A DNA stretch of 6,519 nucleotides from the NCBI GenBank assembly GCA_023409695.1, contig JAEYQZ010000134.1, positions 1-6,519 on the forward strand. The letters run 5' to 3'. The DNA comes from Methanobacteriota archaeon (GTDB lineage Archaea; Methanobacteriota; Methanobacteria; Methanobacteriales; Methanobacteriaceae). Below are positions 3,745 to 6,519 of the stretch, one piece after another; positions within the stretch are counted from its first letter, which is position 1, and the number at the start of each line of letters is the position of its first letter. The notes under the pieces are model-generated. The model was not told where the DNA came from and made no database searches. It was given only the letters and a program-made list of their open reading frames with translations. The translations under genes were made by a program, and so were the position numbers.

Positions 3745-4396
3745 CGATGTACTTGAGTTTAATGAAGTCTGGAAAACTTACAAAATGGGATCAGAAGACA
3801 TACAAGCACTTAGGGGCGTTAATTTAACAATAATCAAAGGTTCATTTATTGCCATAATGGGACCTTCTGGATCTGGAAAATCAACATTACTCCACCTGGC
3901 AGGGATACTCGATACTCCAACAAAGGGAACCGTCTTAATGAATGGAAAAAACATTAAAGAATATACTGAAAATGAACAGGCAAATCTTCGAAGGGCAAAC
4001 ATCGGGTTTGTATTCCAACGGTTCAATTTAATGCCACAGCTTACAGCATTAGAAAACGTCATGCTGCCCATGATCTCACCAGATTCAGGAAAAGCCAAAA
4101 AACTCCTTGATAAAGTTGGATTATCTGATAAATACGACCGTTACCATACACAGCTTTCTGGTGGTGAACAGCAGCGTGTTTCCATTGCTAGAGCTTTAGC
4201 CAATGACCCCTCACTTTTACTAGCTGATGAACCAACAGGAGAACTTGATACTCAAAATGCAATGCTAATAATGGAATTACTTCAGGAATTAAATCAAAAA
4301 GAAGGATTAACAATTGTGGGAGTTACACACAATCCATTATCTGCAAAATATGCAGAAGAAGTAATTCAAATGCAGGACGGGAATATAATCAGCTGA
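3737..4396 (+). CDS. ABC exporter ATPase (LolD/MacB type), complete copy
   Basis: The 219-residue product carries every ATPase motif: Walker A GPSGSGKST (42-50), Q-loop Gln94 in FQRFNLMP, signature LSGGEQQR (140-147), Walker B LLLADE (160-165) with Glu165, D-loop GELD (168-171) and H-loop His198. ATG at 3737 overlaps the permease stop by 8 bp, and GGAGG at 3723-3727 lies nine bases before it. An upstream TTG in the same frame (3719) is rejected. It drives the partner permease by the mechanotransmission mechanism known for MacB-type exporters. The C-terminal 80 residues are 66/80 identical to the fragment at 1-243, so this is one of two local copies. The short linker MISPDSGKAKKLL before the signature is somewhat shorter than usual in LolD. 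Confidence 0.95.
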   Translation: MNNDVLEFNEVWKTYKMGSEDIQALRGVNLTIIKGSFIAIMGPSGSGKSTLLHLAGILDTPTKGTVLMNGKNIKEYTENEQANLRRANIGFVFQRFNLMPQLTALENVMLPMISPDSGKAKKLLDKVGLSDKYDRYHTQLSGGEQQRVSIARALANDPSLLLADEPTGELDTQNAMLIMELLQELNQKEGLTIVGVTHNPLSAKYAEEVIQMQDGNIIS

Positions 4397-4412
4397 GGTT
4401 TAAAAAAAACCT
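4396..4412 (+). terminator. Terminator hairpin after the ABC operon
   Basis: AGGTTT and AAACCT form a perfect 6-bp stem with a 5-A loop, starting on the last base of the ATPase stop codon. T-rich DNA follows (TTACTTATTTCTTTT). Confidence 0.45.
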
Positions 4413-4713
4413 TTACTTATTTCTTTTGATTTTATAATCACAGTATTCAAAATAGAATGTATATCTCATTTTAAGACTTATTTACAAAATGTTGTTTTGA
4501 AAAAACTGAACATAGTTTATCTATAATTTTTGCAGCATTAATAATATATTTCATAAAAAAAATAATATTAATATATAATGCAATTAGTCATTCATTGAGT
4601 AATATCCTAAACTAATTTCACCAAATTAGTATTTAATAGTTTTAACTATAGCTCAAATTTATTTTTATTAATTAAAACATGTTATAAAGCCATATATTAC
4701 CAAAAAAGAGAAT
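4397..4713. other. Intergenic region before the SulP gene
   Basis: This is 317 bp without a supported gene. It contains the ABC-operon terminator hairpin at its left end, an AT-rich middle with several TATA-like strings (for example near 4561-4578) that cannot be ranked, and two neighbouring hairpins at 4611-4649. The Shine-Dalgarno site before the SulP start is weak (AGAGAA). Confidence 0.5.
4611..4649. promoter_or_regulatory. Two adjacent hairpins upstream of the SulP gene
   Basis: ACTAATTT and AAATTAGT (4611-4630) form a perfect 8-bp stem with loop CACC. ATAGTT and AACTAT (4636-4649) form a perfect 6-bp stem with loop TT. They lie 65-103 bp before the SulP ATG. They could be operators, a leader structure or weak terminators. 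Only the symmetry is certain. Confidence 0.4.
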
Positions 4714-6402
4714 ATGAAGAAACTAAACAAACTAAATTTGAAAAATAAGTTTCTTTTAGAGGGAATATTGCCTCTTAAGGCTCCTTTAACTTCTGAAATT
4801 ATAGCAGGATTAATATTAGCTGCAGTAGGGATTCCAGAAGTCATGGGATATGCTAAAATAGCAGGAATGCCAGTTATCACAGGCCTTTATACTATTTTAC
4901 TTCCGATTGCCATATTCGCTCTTTTCTGCTCTTCACGTCATTTGATAGTGGGTGCAGATTCAGCAACTGCAGCAATTTTATCAGGTACACTCGTCACAAT
5001 AGCAGCAATTGGAAGCCCAAATTATGTTGCACTGGCATCTACAGTTGCACTGCTGTGTGCAGTTTTTCTAATTATGGCACGTGTATTGAGGCTAGGATTT
5101 ATAGCTGATTTTATGTCTAGAACTGTTTTAATTGGTTTTTTATCAGGAGTTGGAGTTCAGGTAGCTGTAAGCCAACTGGCGAATATGTTAGGGATATCTG
5201 GGGAAGGAGGACTAAATACAATTCCCCAGTTAATCAACGTTTTTACTCATTTATTTCAGATTAACATATCTACACTTATATTATCCATAATCGTTGTAGC
5301 TATAATTATCGGGACGCGCCGTATTTCACATAAAATTCCAGGAGCATTAATAGCAGTTATAGGTACCGTTATAGCAAGCTTTTTATTTAATTTTCAAGCA
5401 ATTGGAATTTCGATTTTAGGAAATATACCCAGTGGGCTTCCTAATTTTGGAATACCTCAAGTAGATATAAACATTTTACCAAATTTAATGATAGCCGTAG
5501 TTACCTGTTTTATAGTTATATTATCTCAGAGTACTGCTACAGCCAGAGCATTTACAATTCGTTACTCAGAGAGTGTTGATGAAGATAAAGACATATTTGC
5601 CATTGGTCTTGCTAATGGAGTTGCAGGTTTAACAGGTACATTTGTAGTAAATGGAAGTCCTACAAAGACAGAGATAGTGGATGATGCAGGAAGCCGTACG
5701 CAGGCCGCTTCACTTATAACTTCATTTGCAGTTTTTATAGTTCTTTTATTTTTCACAAAAGCTATGTCATTTTTACCAGATGCTACTCTTGCAGGTATTG
5801 TTTTTGTAATAGGCATCACAATGATTGACATATCACATTTGAAGGATATTCGCCATAAAGTAAAGTCAGAATATTTTTTAGCCATCATAACCGCTGCTAC
5901 CGTAGTTGTTATGGGCGTATTATGGGGCATAGTGCTTTCAATTGTTCTTTCCATTATGCTACACTTGAGCCACAGCTACAGACCTACCAACAGCATTTTC
6001 AGAAAAGATAAAAAAGGAGAATGGGCATTTGAACCAGTTAAAATTGGTAAATCAACTGAAGAAGGATTACTTATATACAGATTTAACCGCGACCTGTACT
6101 TTGCCAATTCTGACAAACTAAAAGAAGAAGTACTTAAACTGGTAGATGCAGCTGATCCTCCTCTAAAATTATTTGTATTGAATACAGCAGGATTTTCCAG
6201 GGTTGATTATACATCTGCAGAAATGTTTAAGGATTTGTACAGAGAATTAAAAGAAAGAAATATTAAATTCGCATTAACCTCAATGCTACCTGATCTTAAA
6301 GATCAATTCGATCATTTGGGACTAACAAAGCTTATAGGCAAGGAAAATATTTATGAAAATGTACATGGAGCGCTGAGTGCTTATGAGAGTAAGAAATACT
6401 AA
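4714..6402 (+). CDS. SulP-family (SLC26-like) inorganic anion transporter with STAS domain
   Basis: The 562-residue product has the standard two-part SulP layout. Residues about 25-420 form the membrane domain, with many hydrophobic helices. The first-helix signature is GIPEVMGYAKIAGMPVITG (39-57), and HLIVGADSATAAILSG (76-91) and NGSPTKTEIVDDAGSRTQ (313-330) are conserved segments. Residues about 440-558 form the cytoplasmic STAS domain, including VDYTSAEM (497-504) at the position of the conserved Asp-x-[ST]-[GS] loop. Family members move sulfate, bicarbonate, molybdate or other anions, often with H+ or Na+; the substrate cannot be assigned here. Glu42 follows Pro41 where many members have Gln, as in the VPE/IPE subgroup. 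The start at ATG 4714 has only a weak ribosome site. The gene appears transcribed on its own and intact. Confidence 0.93.
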   Translation: MKKLNKLNLKNKFLLEGILPLKAPLTSEIIAGLILAAVGIPEVMGYAKIAGMPVITGLYTILLPIAIFALFCSSRHLIVGADSATAAILSGTLVTIAAIGSPNYVALASTVALLCAVFLIMARVLRLGFIADFMSRTVLIGFLSGVGVQVAVSQLANMLGISGEGGLNTIPQLINVFTHLFQINISTLILSIIVVAIIIGTRRISHKIPGALIAVIGTVIASFLFNFQAIGISILGNIPSGLPNFGIPQVDINILPNLMIAVVTCFIVILSQSTATARAFTIRYSESVDEDKDIFAIGLANGVAGLTGTFVVNGSPTKTEIVDDAGSRTQAASLITSFAVFIVLLFFTKAMSFLPDATLAGIVFVIGITMIDISHLKDIRHKVKSEYFLAIITAATVVVMGVLWGIVLSIVLSIMLHLSHSYRPTNSIFRKDKKGEWAFEPVKIGKSTEEGLLIYRFNRDLYFANSDKLKEEVLKLVDAADPPLKLFVLNTAGFSRVDYTSAEMFKDLYRELKERNIKFALTSMLPDLKDQFDHLGLTKLIGKENIYENVHGALSAYESKKY

Positions 6403-6432
6403 ATTTACCAATGAAAAAAGAAATATTTAATT

Positions 6433-6519
6433 TTAATCCTCAGGAGAAATCCATTTATCTCGGAATGCCTGTTTTTCTTCTGCACTCATCCAGTGTCTCC
6501 CATCGCAAAAGGGCTTATT
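6433..6519 (-). CDS. CDGSH-like iron-sulfur protein, C-terminal part, cut by the window edge
   Basis: The last 28 codons of a minus-strand gene run from the window edge to TAA. The first residues, NKPFCDGRHW, match the end of the CDGSH iron-sulfur motif (P-x-C-D-G-[STA]-H), with Cys and His as cluster ligands and Arg in place of the usual Ser/Thr. A short tail of acidic and aromatic residues follows (FRDKWISPED). The first two Cys of the motif would lie outside the window. Members bind a 2Fe-2S cluster and act in redox or cluster transfer. The gene converges on the SulP gene with a 30-bp gap that contains six T on the minus strand, a possible terminator. Confidence 0.68.
   Translation of the reverse strand, partial: NKPFCDGRHWMSAEEKQAFRDKWISPED

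Overview
The window looks like accessory DNA from a methanogenic archaeon, most likely a Methanobacterium-like member of the Methanobacteriales. The evidence is strong AT richness, archaeal TATA boxes of the TTTATATA type (one clear case before the MarR gene), ribosome-binding sites of the AGGAGGTGA type, poly-T termination signals, and the gene content. The lineage is an inference from style and is not proven.

Layout from left to right: (1) 1-243, the last 80 codons of an ABC-exporter ATPase, cut by the window edge. (2) 244-1747, about 1.5 kb with no conventional gene. It contains what I consider the main discovery: on the minus strand, a tandem array of five units spaced 122-125 bp apart. 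Three units (starts at 1233, 986 and 861) carry intact 27-28 codon genes for very hydrophobic, Leu-rich peptides with no basic residues, each behind a strong Shine-Dalgarno site. Two units (starts near 1108 and at 737) are broken. The array may have a long leader that can pair with the first ribosome-binding site, and an 89-bp element with 15-bp perfect inverted arms lies just beyond it. (3) 1748-2206, a MarR-family repressor gene on the minus strand. (4) 2650-4396, a divergently transcribed MacB/FtsX-type permease gene overlapping a LolD/MacB-type ATPase gene. (5) 4714-6402, a SulP-family anion transporter with a C-terminal STAS domain. (6) 6433-6519, the 3' end of a minus-strand gene ending in a CDGSH-like iron-sulfur motif, cut by the right edge.

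The ATPase fragment at the left edge and the complete ATPase at 3737-4396 are paralogues: 214 of 243 bases and 66 of 80 residues match over the shared part. The peptide array therefore lies between two copies of the same type of peptide/lipid exporter ATPase, next to a MarR regulator. A reasonable but unproven reading is a small-peptide system (toxin, signal or membrane-active peptide) with dedicated export or self-protection pumps under MarR control. The SulP transporter and the CDGSH gene look like unrelated neighbours.
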